Source: CAZKWG01 sp964615375 (GTDB lineage Bacteria; Myxococcota_A; UBA796; CAZKWG01). Taken from it: DNA of 64,000 bases. The position numbers and the translations under genes were made by a program. Of this stretch, positions 49,816 through 59,674 are shown in pieces. Below the pieces are notes generated by a model that made no database searches, was not told the DNA's origin, and worked only from the letters and a program-made list of their open reading frames with translations. Each line of letters opens with the position of its first letter. The stretch's first letter is position 1. The DNA lies in NCBI GenBank assembly GCA_964615375.1, contig CAZTOW010000051.1, positions 5,126 through 69,125 on the forward strand, in the 5' to 3' direction.

Positions 49816-50522
49816 CAGGCGCTCCTCTGGTCGGAGGCGACGCGACCGTCCCGGAAGCTGACGACGCGGCGGGTGTAGCTGGACATCTCCAGCTCGTGCG
49901 TGACCATCAGGATGGTGAGGCCGCGCTCCTCGTTGAGGCGGCGGAGCAGGCGCATGACCTCGTGGCTGGTGGCGGTGTCCAGGTTCCCGGTGGGCTCGTC
50001 CGCCAGGAGCAGGTCGGGCCGGGTGACCAGGGCGCGGGCGATGGCCACCCGCTGCTGCTGGCCCCCGGACATGGCGCTGGGCAGGTGCTCGGCCCGGTGG
50101 GCCAGGCCCACGTCGTTCAGGGCCTCCAGCGCGCGCTCCCGCCGCTCCTTGGACCCGACCCCGCGGTAGATCAGGGCCAGCTCCACGTTCTCCAGCGCGG
50201 TGCTGCGCGCCAGCAGGTGGAAGCTCTGGAAGACGAAGCCCAGCCAGAGACGCCGCATCAGGGCGCGCTCGTGGCGGGAGAGCTGGGTGACCTCCACCCC
50301 GCGGAAGCGGTAGGAGCCGGCCGTGGGGAGGTCCAGACAGCCAATGCAGTTGAGGAAGGTGGACTTGCCCGAGCCCGAGGGCCCCATCAGCGCGACGAAC
50401 TCCCCGCGCTCGACGTCCAGATCGACGCGATCGAGCGCGCGGACCAGCGCGTCGCCCTCGCCGTAGAGGCGCTCCAGGCCCCGGGCGCGGATCAGCGGCC
50501 CGCTCGGCTGGGTAGAGCTCAT
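49815..50522 (-). CDS. ABC transporter ATP-binding protein (MacB/LolD type)
   Basis: This 235-residue ATPase has all motifs: Walker A GPSGSGKST, Q-loop FVFQSFHLL, signature MSGGQQQRVAIARAL, Walker B LLLADEPTGNLD, and the H-loop VTHELEM. Length and motifs fit the LolD/MacB group, and it is encoded between the fusion protein and permease genes with one- and four-base overlaps. Confidence 0.93.
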   Translation of the reverse strand: MSSTQPSGPLIRARGLERLYGEGDALVRALDRVDLDVERGEFVALMGPSGSGKSTFLNCIGCLDLPTAGSYRFRGVEVTQLSRHERALMRRLWLGFVFQSFHLLARSTALENVELALIYRGVGSKERRERALEALNDVGLAHRAEHLPSAMSGGQQQRVAIARALVTRPDLLLADEPTGNLDTATSHEVMRLLRRLNEERGLTILMVTHELEMSSYTRRVVSFRDGRVASDQRSA

Positions 50523-51757
50523 CGCGGGCCCCCCATCGGGCCGTGGTCCTCGCTGGCGCTCGGGCCGCCGATAAGCACGGAGTCCGCCTCGTCAAGGCCC
50601 TCGCCGCGCACGGCCGTCTGGGTGGCGCCCGTGCCCAGCAGCGCCACCGAGATCGCCACCGGCGCGCCGCCCTCCAGCACGAAGACCCACTCGCCCTCGC
50701 CCACGGCGACCCCCGGCGGGCGGTAGCGCAGGGCGGCCGGGGGCACCAGCAGCACGTCGTCCTGGCGCCCCACCTCGATCTCCGCGGTCGCCGTCATGCC
50801 CGGCCGCAGCGCCAGATCGGCGTTGTCCAGGCGCAGCTCCGCGCCGTAGGTGACGATGCTGTCGTCCTCCGAGGGCGCCAGGTCCACCGTGTGGACCTGG
50901 GCCTGGAAGCGGCGATCCGGCCAGGCGGAGACGGTGAACGTCGCCGGCTGGTCGGCCTTGACCCGGCCCACGTCGGCCTCGTCCACCTCGACCACCGCCT
51001 CCAGCGCGCGTAGGTCGCTGGCCACCTCGAAGAGGGCCGTCGCGCTCATCGCCGAGACCACGGTCTGACCGGGCTCCACCAGACGGCGCGTCACGACGCC
51101 CGCGATGGGCGAGGTGATCACGGTGTCGGCCAGATCGTCCTCGGCCCGCGCCAGGGCGGCGGAGGAGAGGGCGACCTGGGCCTGGGCGGCGCGGGTGGCG
51201 GCGGCGGCGCTCTGGTGGGCCAGCTCGGCGTCCTCCACCTCGACGGCGGTGGCGGCGCCCTCGGGCAGCAGGCGGCGGAGGCGCTCCAGATCCAGGCGGG
51301 CCGCGCGCTCGGCCACCTCCGCGCTCGCCAGGCTCGCGCGGCTGGAGGCGAGGGTGGCGCGGGCCTGGGCGGCGGCGTTCTCGAAGGGCTCCGGGTCCAA
51401 GCGCGCCAGCACCGCGCCCTGTTCCACGCGGTCATTGGCCGAGGCCGCCACGCTCAGCACCTTGCCCGAGAGATCGGAGCCCACCTCCACGCTGTCCACG
51501 GGCTCCAGCTGACCCACGGCGGTGACCGTCTCCAGCAGAGATCCACGGGTGACCGGCGCCGTCTCCCAGGGGACCTCGGGCTCCCCGCCCAGGAGGGCGT
51601 AGGCGAGGCCGCCCAGCAGGGCGAGGACCGCGGCGCCGCCCAGGATCCAGGGGAGCCGGGCGCGTCGGCCGCGGCGGAGGGCGGCGAGGGCCTCGGGGTC
51701 CGGGACGAGGGGCTCTTCGGTGGGGAGGGGGGCCTCTTCGGCGGGGGCGGGGGACAT
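50519..51757 (-). CDS. MacA-like periplasmic membrane-fusion protein (HlyD family)
   Basis: This 412-residue protein has one N-terminal TM helix (ILGGAAVLALLGGLAYALLGG), a lipoyl/barrel-sandwich pair (VEVGSDLSGKVLSVAASANDRVEQGAVLARLDPEPF and ITSPIAGVVTRRLVEPGQTV), and a helical hairpin between (AAQARATLASSRASLASAEVAERAARLDLERL...). A beta-barrel region (GMTATAEIEVGRQDDVLLVPPAALR) follows. It bridges the ABC permease to an outer-membrane channel; no TolC-like gene is in the window. The ATG at 51757 has AGGAG six bases upstream. Confidence 0.92.
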   Translation of the reverse strand: MSPAPAEEAPLPTEEPLVPDPEALAALRRGRRARLPWILGGAAVLALLGGLAYALLGGEPEVPWETAPVTRGSLLETVTAVGQLEPVDSVEVGSDLSGKVLSVAASANDRVEQGAVLARLDPEPFENAAAQARATLASSRASLASAEVAERAARLDLERLRRLLPEGAATAVEVEDAELAHQSAAAATRAAQAQVALSSAALARAEDDLADTVITSPIAGVVTRRLVEPGQTVVSAMSATALFEVASDLRALEAVVEVDEADVGRVKADQPATFTVSAWPDRRFQAQVHTVDLAPSEDDSIVTYGAELRLDNADLALRPGMTATAEIEVGRQDDVLLVPPAALRYRPPGVAVGEGEWVFVLEGGAPVAISVALLGTGATQTAVRGEGLDEADSVLIGGPSASEDHGPMGGPR

Positions 51758-51832
51758 GTAGGCTCCTGTGAAGGAGCTCAACCTAAGCACGGATCGTCGA
51801 GGTGACGGCCTCCGGCCCGGGATGTCGCACCC

Positions 51833-52873
51833 TCACGCTGCGGGGCCCGCTCCTGGCTTCCGCTCCATCCCCCGACGGATCTGCCCCGCCAGATCCCGCT
51901 CCACCGCCTTCGCCGCGACCTTGACGGCGTTGCGCATGGCGCGGGCGTTGGAGCGCCCGTGGGCCTTGATGACCACGCGGTCGAAGCCCAGCAGGGGCGC
52001 GCCGCCGTACTGCTTCCAGTCGGTCATGCCGCGGAGCTGGCGGATGCCCTGGGAGAGCATGGTGAGCCCGACCTTCCACACCAGGTTCTTGTCGGCCGCC
52101 TCGCGGGCCAGGTCCGCCGCCACCTCGCTCACGCCCTCCAGCATCTTCAGGACGACGTTGCCCAGGAAGCCCTCGCAGACGACCACGTCCACGGTGCCGC
52201 GCGGGATGTCCAGGCCCTCGATGTTCCCGGCGAAGTTGACCGCGCCCAGGGTGCGCAGGCGCTGGTGGGCCTCGATGATGGCGGGCGTGCCCTTGTTGGC
52301 CTCCACGCCGTTGGACAGCAGGGCCACGCGCGGGCTCTCGTTGTCGGAGACGACGCGGGCGTAGGCCGAGCCCATGACGGCGAAGCCCACCAGATCCTCG
52401 GCGGTGGCGTTGAGGGTGGCGCCCACGTCCAGCATGAGCGCGAAGGGGTCCTGGCGGGGGCCGTGGCGCAGCTCGGTGGGGTAGACCGCGGCCAGGGCGG
52501 CGCGGCGGATGCCGGGCAGGCGCTCGAAGGCGCGGCTGGCGGCCAGGATGGTGGCGCCCGTGTGGCCGGCGCTGACCAGGGCGTCGGCGGCGCCCTCGCG
52601 GACCAGGCGCGCGGACACCGAGACGCTGCAGTCGGGGTCGCGGTCCAGGGCCTCGGCGGCGTCTTCGGCCATGTTCACGCAGCCGGCGGCGTGGACCACC
52701 TGGATCCAGCTCGGGTCGTAGCGCTGCTGGGCCAGGGCCGCGCTGATCTGCGACTGGTCACCGACCAGCAGGACCTGGATGGGGCGCTCCTCGCGGGAGA
52801 GGGCGGCGACGCCCTCCACCACGGCTTGTACCCCGTTGTCTCCGCCCATGGCGTCCACGGCGACCCGGACCAT
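51833..52873 (-). CDS. plsX: Phosphate acyltransferase PlsX
   Basis: This 346-residue cytosolic enzyme converts acyl-ACP and phosphate to acyl-phosphate in phospholipid synthesis. It starts VRVAVDAMGGDNG, as PlsX does, and carries VSAGHTGATILAA, MLDVGATLNAT and ALLSNGVEANKG. NIEGLDIPRGTVDVVVCEGFLGNVVLKMLEG and GAPLLGFDRVVIKAHGRSN complete the family signature at the expected length. GAGGAGG precedes the ATG. It is not next to rpmF or fabH here, unlike in many bacteria, but lies 24 bases after an aminopeptidase gene. A PlsC-like gene is 9 kb further right. Confidence 0.97.
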   Translation of the reverse strand: MVRVAVDAMGGDNGVQAVVEGVAALSREERPIQVLLVGDQSQISAALAQQRYDPSWIQVVHAAGCVNMAEDAAEALDRDPDCSVSVSARLVREGAADALVSAGHTGATILAASRAFERLPGIRRAALAAVYPTELRHGPRQDPFALMLDVGATLNATAEDLVGFAVMGSAYARVVSDNESPRVALLSNGVEANKGTPAIIEAHQRLRTLGAVNFAGNIEGLDIPRGTVDVVVCEGFLGNVVLKMLEGVSEVAADLAREAADKNLVWKVGLTMLSQGIRQLRGMTDWKQYGGAPLLGFDRVVIKAHGRSNARAMRNAVKVAAKAVERDLAGQIRRGMERKPGAGPAA

Positions 52874-52896
52874 GTTGCTGACCTCCTCTCCGCACT

Positions 52897-55458
52897 CTAC
52901 CGTGCGGAGAGGCCCGTGGAGGGCTCACCCGCCTTCTCCAGGCGGGCGACGCGGTCGCGCAGGGTGCGGTTCTCCTCGCGCAGGGCGTCGAGGTCGCGGC
53001 GCAGGCCCTGGAGGGCGTCGGCGCTGTCGCGGCCCTCGGCGATGGCCTGGAGCGCCTCGTAGGCCGCGCGCTTGAGCCGGCCGTCGGCCGCGCCGTCGTG
53101 GACGTCGTGAAGGACGGCGTTGGCGGACGGGTCACGGGCGGAGCCCAGCGCGCCCACCGCGGCCAGCGCCACCCGGAAGGGCGCGTCCTTGACCAGGGTG
53201 AGCAGGCGGGCCACTGCAGCGGGGCGGGCCGCGGGGACCTCGTCGGCCAGGCGGCCCAGGGCGGCGGCGGCGGCGGTGCGGGCGCGGGTGGGGCGCTCCG
53301 GGCCGGTCCAGGCCAGCAGGATGGGCAGGGCCTCGGGGTCGCGGGCGGCGCCCAGGCCCTCCAGCGCGCGGGCGCGCAGCACCTCGCCCCAGCTCGGGCG
53401 CTCCAGCAGGGCGCTGGAGACCTCGCGGGCGCGGGGAGAGCGCAGCTTGCCCAGCGAGCGGGCGGCCTCGCCCTCCACCTGCAGCGAGGGGTCGCCCTCC
53501 AGCCCGAGGCGGGTGAGGGCCTGCTCGACCTCAGGGTGGTTCAGCTCGGCCAGCGCGCTGACGACCGAGAGCCGGGCGCGCGGGTGCGGATCCTGGAGGG
53601 CCGCCAGCAGGGCCTGACGGGCCTGCTCGCCGCCGCGCCGCCCCAGGGCCAGCGCGATCTGCCCGCGCACGCCCCAGAAGGGCTCGCGGGACAGGGCGCG
53701 GGTGAGCGCGGCCATGGCGGCGGGACTGCCGTCCTCAGCCAGGGCGCGGGCGGCGCGGATGCGGGCCACCACCCCGCGGTCCTGCTCCAGGGAGGCGATG
53801 AGCAGCGCGCGCGGCGCCTTGAGGCGCAGGTCGGCCAGCACGTCGAGCCCGGGATCGATCTCCACCCGGTCGGGCAGGCCCGCGCAGGGGATGGCCCAGG
53901 CCCGCTCGCGCTCGCGCACGGGGAGCGTGAGCTCGCGGCTGCCCTGGGCGTCCACCACCACGACGCGCAGGGGGAAGACGAAGGCCTCGGCCACGCCCTC
54001 GCCCTCCTGGCGCTGGCGGGCGGTGATGGACAGCAGCCCCTCCTCGTGGGCGATCTCCACGTCCACCACCGGATGTCCGGCCCCATAGATCCACTGCTGG
54101 AAGAATCGGTCCAGGTTGCGGCCGGTGACCTCCTCCAGCGCGCGCTGCAGGTCGCGGGTGTGGACCACGCCGTGGGCGTTCTGCTCCAGGTAGCGGCGCA
54201 CGCCCGCCCAGAAGGGCTCCTCGCCCAGCACGCCGGAGAGCGTGTGGAGCACGAGGCAGGCCTTCTCGTAGAGGTGGCGGTCGAAGAGGTCGATGGGCTC
54301 GCGGAAGCGGTAGTCCACGATGGGGCGGCGGTAGCGGGTGCGGTCCTCCTTGAGGTACTCCTCCAGCATCTGGAAGAGCAGCATGTCCGCCTCTTCCGCG
54401 CCCTGGTGGTGCATGCGCCAGATGTGCTCGGCGTAGGTGGCGAAGCCCTCATTCAGCCAGGCCTGGCTCCAGTCCTGGCAGGTCACCAGATCGCCGAACC
54501 ACTGGTGGGCGAGCTCGTGGCTGATGAGGTCGTCGTGCTCGTTGTCGATCGCCGCGCGATCGTCCGTCAGCACCAGATCGGTCAGGGTCGTGGCGGCCAC
54601 GTTCTCCATGCCGCCGAAGATGAACTCGTGGACGGCGACCTGGTCGTAGCGGGCCCAGGGGTAGTCCACGCCGAAGCGCGCGGAGAAGGCCTCCAGCATG
54701 GCCGGCGTGCGCCCGAAGACCCGCTTCAGCACGGCCTCGGAGGTGCCCTCGGGGGCCAGGTAGCGCACGGGCCGATCCCGCCAGCGCTCCTCCAGCACGG
54801 CGAGGCGCGCGACGACCACCGTGATCAGGTAGGCGGGGATGGGCTCGTCCTGGGCCCAGCGCCAGGTGTCGCCCTCGCGCGCGACCAGGCGGCCGTTGGA
54901 GACGACGACGTAGCCGGGGGGCGCCGTGATCGCGAGGCGCACCGGGCACTTGACCGAGGGGTGGTCCACGCAGGGGAAGACGAAGCGGGCGTCCTCGTCC
55001 TGGTGCTGGGTCCAGGCCATGGGGGCCCGATGGGGCTCGGCCTCGGTGGGGCCGATGAAGTAGAGGCCGCGCACCGGGGAGCCGGCCGTGCGCACCTCGA
55101 CGCGCTCGCCCTCGGGGCGCACGCCCTGGACGCTCAGCCGCCCGCCGTCGTGACGCCAGGAGAGCGGGCGCCCGTCCTCGCCATTCACGCTGAGGATCTG
55201 GAGATCATCCAGGTCGAAGGCCACCTCCCCGAGGCCGCAGGGCAGGGGGGCGACCTCCAGCCGGGTCACGCCGCGCAGGCTGCGCGCGTCTGGGTCGATG
55301 TCCAGCTCCAGATCGAGGGAGAGCAGCCGGAAGCCGCGATCCGGGGCGAAGCGCGGGGCCACGCCGGGCTCGGCGAAGGGGCGGGCGCGGGCCGCCGCGA
55401 AGCCGCCGAACGCCGCCTCGAGCTGCATGCTCTTGTCGACCAGGAAGTGAGAGCTCAT
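52897..55458 (-). CDS. M1-family aminopeptidase with C-terminal HEAT repeats
   Basis: This 853-residue zinc aminopeptidase starts with an M1 beta-saddle domain (DLELDIDPDARSLRGVTRLEV). Then come the exopeptidase motif GGMENVAA (282-289), HELAHQWFGDL with HELAH at 314-318, and Glu337 in LNEGFATYAEH. After the catalytic region (to about 460), the C-terminal half is a run of HEAT/PBS-lyase-like repeats (ALLIASLEQDRGVVARIRAARALAEDGSPAAMAALTRAL and so on). It ends in a coiled coil (DALQGLRRDLDALREENRTLRDRVARLEKA). There is no signal peptide, so it is probably cytosolic and trims peptides. Confidence 0.93.
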   Translation of the reverse strand: MSSHFLVDKSMQLEAAFGGFAAARARPFAEPGVAPRFAPDRGFRLLSLDLELDIDPDARSLRGVTRLEVAPLPCGLGEVAFDLDDLQILSVNGEDGRPLSWRHDGGRLSVQGVRPEGERVEVRTAGSPVRGLYFIGPTEAEPHRAPMAWTQHQDEDARFVFPCVDHPSVKCPVRLAITAPPGYVVVSNGRLVAREGDTWRWAQDEPIPAYLITVVVARLAVLEERWRDRPVRYLAPEGTSEAVLKRVFGRTPAMLEAFSARFGVDYPWARYDQVAVHEFIFGGMENVAATTLTDLVLTDDRAAIDNEHDDLISHELAHQWFGDLVTCQDWSQAWLNEGFATYAEHIWRMHHQGAEEADMLLFQMLEEYLKEDRTRYRRPIVDYRFREPIDLFDRHLYEKACLVLHTLSGVLGEEPFWAGVRRYLEQNAHGVVHTRDLQRALEEVTGRNLDRFFQQWIYGAGHPVVDVEIAHEEGLLSITARQRQEGEGVAEAFVFPLRVVVVDAQGSRELTLPVRERERAWAIPCAGLPDRVEIDPGLDVLADLRLKAPRALLIASLEQDRGVVARIRAARALAEDGSPAAMAALTRALSREPFWGVRGQIALALGRRGGEQARQALLAALQDPHPRARLSVVSALAELNHPEVEQALTRLGLEGDPSLQVEGEAARSLGKLRSPRAREVSSALLERPSWGEVLRARALEGLGAARDPEALPILLAWTGPERPTRARTAAAAALGRLADEVPAARPAAVARLLTLVKDAPFRVALAAVGALGSARDPSANAVLHDVHDGAADGRLKRAAYEALQAIAEGRDSADALQGLRRDLDALREENRTLRDRVARLEKAGEPSTGLSAR

Positions 55459-55518
55459 CCGATCCTCCGCGAACGGAGGACCACTCTACACCGGGAACAC
55501 GAGGAGACGCCAGCGCGA

Positions 55519-56301
55519 TCAAGCCCCAGCTTGATCGCTCTCTTCCGCCCCCTCCGGGTACCGGGTCGTGGGCACCAGGATGTAGCCGTCGCGCATGTCG
55601 CCGAGGAAGGCGCAGCTCTCCGGGCCCCGCAGGTGCAGGTAGGCGGCGGTGTACGCCGTCAGCACCGCCTCCAGCTGCTCCTCCAGCTCGCCCACCCGGC
55701 TGCCGTTGCTGGCGCCGAGGTCCGCGTGCAGGAGCGTGTCGAAGGCCCCGCTGGGGAGCAGGGGCGGCTCCGCGTCGCCCAGCATGTTGGAGAGCGCCTC
55801 GCGGAAGCGCGTGACCGCCTCCTTGCGCGCGCCCACCGGGCCCACCTTCATGCGGATGGGGCGGTCGAGCTCGAAGAGCAGGATCTGCGCCGCCTGGTTG
55901 CAGGTCTCGACCAGGCGGTCGCTGTCGGAGCTGGGGTTCGGGTTGAAGCCCATGCGCATGAGCGCGCGCCCCATGGTGCGCGGGTGCGTCGCGTTGACGG
56001 TGTTGACCTGGTACTCGTCCAGGTGGTGCTGCCCGAAGTGCTGCTGGAGCAGCGCGTCGCAGGGGCGGCGCCCGGAGCTGTTCTCCACGATCACCGGCGC
56101 GTTGACGGCGACGATGGCGCCTGCCCGACCGCGGCTGCGCGCGATCCAGCTCAGGATGTCCTCGTGCGCGCGCAGGGAGACGGTGGACTGCACGACCACG
56201 CCTCCATCCGGCGTGACCTCGAGGACCGCGCCTCCCGAAGAATTGCGGGGCGCCCAGGCGAGATCGAGGCCGAGGTAGCGAAAGCTGCGAGGAGTGGGCA
56301 T
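55519..56301 (-). CDS. DUF429-family protein (predicted RNase H-like fold)
   Basis: This 260-residue protein starts RYLGLDLAWAPRN, the first acidic site of DUF429. It continues with AIVAVNAPVIVENSSGRRPCDALL, NATHPRTMGRALM and KEAVTRFREAL, and LEAVLTAYTAAYLHLRGPESCAFLGDMRDGYILVP is the last conserved block. The family has a predicted RNase H-like fold but no settled function. The usual Asp in the second motif (VDaPl) appears as Asn (VNAPV), so catalysis is uncertain. Between this gene and the next one lies a near-palindrome GAATACTAGTAATATTC (about 56429). Confidence 0.8.
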   Translation of the reverse strand: MPTPRSFRYLGLDLAWAPRNSSGGAVLEVTPDGGVVVQSTVSLRAHEDILSWIARSRGRAGAIVAVNAPVIVENSSGRRPCDALLQQHFGQHHLDEYQVNTVNATHPRTMGRALMRMGFNPNPSSDSDRLVETCNQAAQILLFELDRPIRMKVGPVGARKEAVTRFREALSNMLGDAEPPLLPSGAFDTLLHADLGASNGSRVGELEEQLEAVLTAYTAAYLHLRGPESCAFLGDMRDGYILVPTTRYPEGAEESDQAGA

Positions 56302-56446
56302 CCGGTCCCTGCCAGGCGAAGGTGAGTCTCAGCTCCTAACCGAACCCCGGGGCGGCGCCCCTCATGCGATCGGCGGAGAGATTTCCCAGGGGAGATAGCG
56401 CGTGCGCGTCCAGCCTACAAGCGGCCATGAATACTAGTAATATTCG

Positions 56447-59400
56447 TCATCGGGCGCGCGCGCCGCTGCTGGACGAGGAGACGCTGTCCAGAGCGCGATC
56501 GGGGCGCGTCACGGCCCAGCTCACGGAGGGCAGGGCGAGGAAGGTCGGGCGGTGCTCGGAGGGCACGCGGGCCTCGATCTGGCGGGCGAGGCTGCGCGCC
56601 TCGCGGCGGGCCTCGTCGCTGCCCACGGCGTGCAGGACGGCCAGCAGCACGAAGACGTCCCGGCTGGCCCGCGCCTCGCTCTCCGCCGAGCGCAGGACGT
56701 CGGCGTCCCCGCCCACGCGCGCCCCGTGCAGCAGCAGGCGGGCGGTGAGGCTGCGATCCCCGGAGCGCCCCAGCACCTCCATGGCGCGGGTGAGCGCGTC
56801 GGCGTCGGCGGTCAGCACGCCGCTCATCCCGAGGCTGTAGGCCCCCAGCGCGTGGAAGCCGACGCCCTCGGCCTCGGACTCGGCCGCCTGGAAGGAGGCG
56901 AGGGCGGCCTGGTGGTCGCCGGCGAGCATGCGCAGCTCGCCCTGGATGAGGCGGTAGGCCAGCCGGATGTGCGGGGCCGCGTCGGGCTCCAGCGCCACCC
57001 GCGCCGCGCGGAGCAGGGTCGCGGCCAGCGCGCGCTCGCCGATCTGCAGGAGCACGGCGGCCCGCCCGATCTCGGCCAGCGCGCGATCGTAGGGCAGCAG
57101 GGCCAGGCGGGCGATGGTCTCCGCCTCGGCGGTGTGCTCCAGGGCCAGCCGGATGTCGCCCAGGCGCAGGCGCAGCTCGGCGATGCGGTAGAGCGTGTGG
57201 ACCAGGCGCGCGGGCAGGGTGCGGGCGCGCAGGAAGGCGGCCTCCTGCTCCAGGTGGCGGATCGCGTCGTCCAGACGCCCGTCCTCGGCCAGCAGCAGCC
57301 CGAGGCCGCCGTGGGCCATCGCCGCGTACTCGCGCTGGCCGAGCGCCATGCCCTCGTCGATGCACTGGTGGTAGCGGGCGGCCGCCAGATCCGGCTCGGC
57401 CCCGACCCGGTGGGCGTTGGCCGCGGCCAGCAGGGCCCTGGGGCGGGTGGGGTCGGTGGGGTGGGCGGCGAGCAGGGCGAGCGCGCGCTCGGCCATGGGG
57501 AGCGAGCCGGGGGCGTCGTGCTCCTGGAAGTGGAGCTCGGCCAGGAGCACGAACACGCGGGCGCTGAGGCCGTCGTCGCTGAGGCCCTGGGAGAGCTCCA
57601 GCCCGGCGCGCAGGGTCGCGTTGGCGGCCTCGGTCCGGCCGACCAGCGAGAGGGCCTCCCCGCGCGCGACGGCCAGGGCGGCGGTGGTGTAGAGGTCGAG
57701 CCCAGGCTGCAGGGCGGCCCGGTCCAGCACCTCGAGGGCCTGGGCGGGCTGGCCCCCGGTGGTGAGCTGCTGGCCGAGCTCCAGCAGCGCGCGGGCGGCC
57801 CCGTCGGGGCTCGCGCCGTAGGCCGTGTGCCAGGCCAGGCGCGCGTCGCGCCAGGCCTCGCGCGGGAGGCGCCCCAGCGCGCGGGCCAGGCGGCGGTGGA
57901 CCTCGATCTGGCGGGCCTCGGGGGTCTGGGCCAGGACCAGCGCCCCCACGGCGGGCCGGCGCAGCGAGATCCACTCCTGCGAGCCGTGGACCTCTACCTG
58001 CACCAGGCTCTCCCGCGAGAGCACCGCGCTGGTGAGGCCCGAGGGGTCGGCCCCCGCCGCCTCCAGCGCCACCTTGAGCGGGAGCCCCTCGCCGGCCACC
58101 GCCAGCACCTCCAGGAGGGCCTGGGCGTCCTCCGGCAGGCGCAGCAGCACGTCCCCGAACAGGCGCGCCAGCCCCAGCGTGGGCACGACCCCGCCGCTGC
58201 GGTCCAGGGCCCAGACGGGCTCGCCCTCGTCGGAGACGCCGACATAGCGCAGCGCTCCCCGGTTGTAGAGCTCGCGCGCGGCCAGGGCGACGACGGCGGG
58301 CAGGCCCCCGCTCATGCGGTGGAGCTCCTCGGCCAGCCCGGAGGGGACGCCCTGGGTGCCGAGCATCCCGGCCAGCAGGGCGTGGGTCTCCTCGGGGGTC
58401 ATCGCCCGCAGGTGGACGAGGTGGGCCTGGAGCCCCGGGGGCATGTCCACGCCGGTGTAGAGCACGGCCAGCTCGCCCGAGGGGCGCAGCACGCGGGCCA
58501 GGGCGGCGGCGGCCTCCGGCCCGCACTGCTCGACGGACTCCACCAGCACGAAGAGCGGCCCCTCGGCGGCGAGATCGGCCACCGCCGCCGCGAGGGCCTC
58601 GGGCTCGGGCTCCAGCCAGGCGCCGAGGATCTGGGCCAGATCCCGGGCCAGCTGCAGCAGCGGATCCATGGGCATGGAGCGCCGGTTGCAGCGCACGGCG
58701 ATGGTCTCGAAGCCCCCCAGCCGCGCGCGGTTGAGCGCCTCGTTGGCCACGCGCCCCGTGCCCGAGCCCACCTCGCCCAGGACCGCGACCACGCCGCCCC
58801 CGTCCAGGATGGCCTGCACCGCGCCCACCGCCGAGCCGCGGCCCACCAGCGGCGGGCGCCCGAGGGTGCGCCGCGTCCCGCTCGTGCCCGTCAGCATGGC
58901 CAGCGCCACCGAGGCTGAGGCGGGCCGGGCCGCCGGATCGCGCGCCATCATCCGCATCACCGGGTCCACCAGCCAGGCGGGGGCCTCGGCGCGGCGCTCG
59001 GTGAGCGGGGGCGGGCGTCCCTCGCGGTGGGCGCGCAGGTAGCCGGCGGCGTCGGTGGCGTGGAAGGGGCGCGTGCCGGCGATGGCCTCGTAGAGCGTGA
59101 CGCCCAGGCTGTAGAGGTCGCAGCGGAGATCGACCTCCGCCCCGGCGATCTGCTCGGGCGCCATGTAGGCGTAGGTGCCCATCACGTCGCCGAGCGTGGT
59201 GATGAGCGGGTCCTGCGGGTCCGCGGCGAGCCCGAGGTCCAGCAGCAGCACGCGCCCGTCGTCGGAGAGGAAGATGTTCGACGCCTTGATGTCGCGGTGG
59301 ATGACCCCGCGGCCGTGCAGCAGCCCCAGCACGCGCAGGAGGGCCGCGGCGATGAGCTCCACCTCGGGCAGCGGCAGCGGGCCCCGGCTGCGGATGCGCT

Positions 59401-59674
59401 CGGAGAGGGTCTCGCCGTCCAGCAGCTCGATGGCCAGGAAGGGGCGCGCCCCGGTGTCCACCTCGAAGATGCGCGGCAGGCCGGGGAAGGCGAGGCGCTG
59501 CAGCAGGCGCCCCTCGCGCAGGAAGCGGTCCCGGTGCGAGGCCGAGCGGTCGGGCTCGCGCAGGATCTTGAGCGCCACCTGCTGCCGGCTCACCGGGTCC
59601 ACCGCGCGCCAGACGTCGGCCACGCCGCCGACGCCGATGCGCTCCTCCAGGATCCAGCGGCCGAGCTGATCCAT
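56447..59674 (-). CDS. Ser/Thr kinase fused to a P-loop-like ATPase and TPR array
   Basis: This is a 1075-residue regulatory protein. The kinase (residues 7-262) has GVGGVADVW, Lys36, HRDIKASN (126-128) and DLG (146-148). A STAND/AAA-like module follows from about 275 (VGRGSAVGAVQAIL). Its P-loop reads GEVGSGTGR (300-308), where the usual GKS/T is GT-G, so ATP binding there is doubtful. FVLVESVEQCGPEAAAAL is the Walker B-like segment. From about 560 to the end are TPR-like helices (ALLELGQQLTTGGQPAQALEVLDRA and others). It has no TM helix. The start ATG overlaps the stop of the upstream hydrolase gene (TGATG). Confidence 0.88.
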   Translation of the reverse strand: MDQLGRWILEERIGVGGVADVWRAVDPVSRQQVALKILREPDRSASHRDRFLREGRLLQRLAFPGLPRIFEVDTGARPFLAIELLDGETLSERIRSRGPLPLPEVELIAAALLRVLGLLHGRGVIHRDIKASNIFLSDDGRVLLLDLGLAADPQDPLITTLGDVMGTYAYMAPEQIAGAEVDLRCDLYSLGVTLYEAIAGTRPFHATDAAGYLRAHREGRPPPLTERRAEAPAWLVDPVMRMMARDPAARPASASVALAMLTGTSGTRRTLGRPPLVGRGSAVGAVQAILDGGGVVAVLGEVGSGTGRVANEALNRARLGGFETIAVRCNRRSMPMDPLLQLARDLAQILGAWLEPEPEALAAAVADLAAEGPLFVLVESVEQCGPEAAAALARVLRPSGELAVLYTGVDMPPGLQAHLVHLRAMTPEETHALLAGMLGTQGVPSGLAEELHRMSGGLPAVVALAARELYNRGALRYVGVSDEGEPVWALDRSGGVVPTLGLARLFGDVLLRLPEDAQALLEVLAVAGEGLPLKVALEAAGADPSGLTSAVLSRESLVQVEVHGSQEWISLRRPAVGALVLAQTPEARQIEVHRRLARALGRLPREAWRDARLAWHTAYGASPDGAARALLELGQQLTTGGQPAQALEVLDRAALQPGLDLYTTAALAVARGEALSLVGRTEAANATLRAGLELSQGLSDDGLSARVFVLLAELHFQEHDAPGSLPMAERALALLAAHPTDPTRPRALLAAANAHRVGAEPDLAAARYHQCIDEGMALGQREYAAMAHGGLGLLLAEDGRLDDAIRHLEQEAAFLRARTLPARLVHTLYRIAELRLRLGDIRLALEHTAEAETIARLALLPYDRALAEIGRAAVLLQIGERALAATLLRAARVALEPDAAPHIRLAYRLIQGELRMLAGDHQAALASFQAAESEAEGVGFHALGAYSLGMSGVLTADADALTRAMEVLGRSGDRSLTARLLLHGARVGGDADVLRSAESEARASRDVFVLLAVLHAVGSDEARREARSLARQIEARVPSEHRPTFLALPSVSWAVTRPDRALDSVSSSSSGARAR

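Noticed and set aside
53098..56325. A 1075-codon open frame on the plus strand
   Set aside because: It is antisense to the M1 aminopeptidase and DUF429 genes, has biased composition and no recognisable motif.
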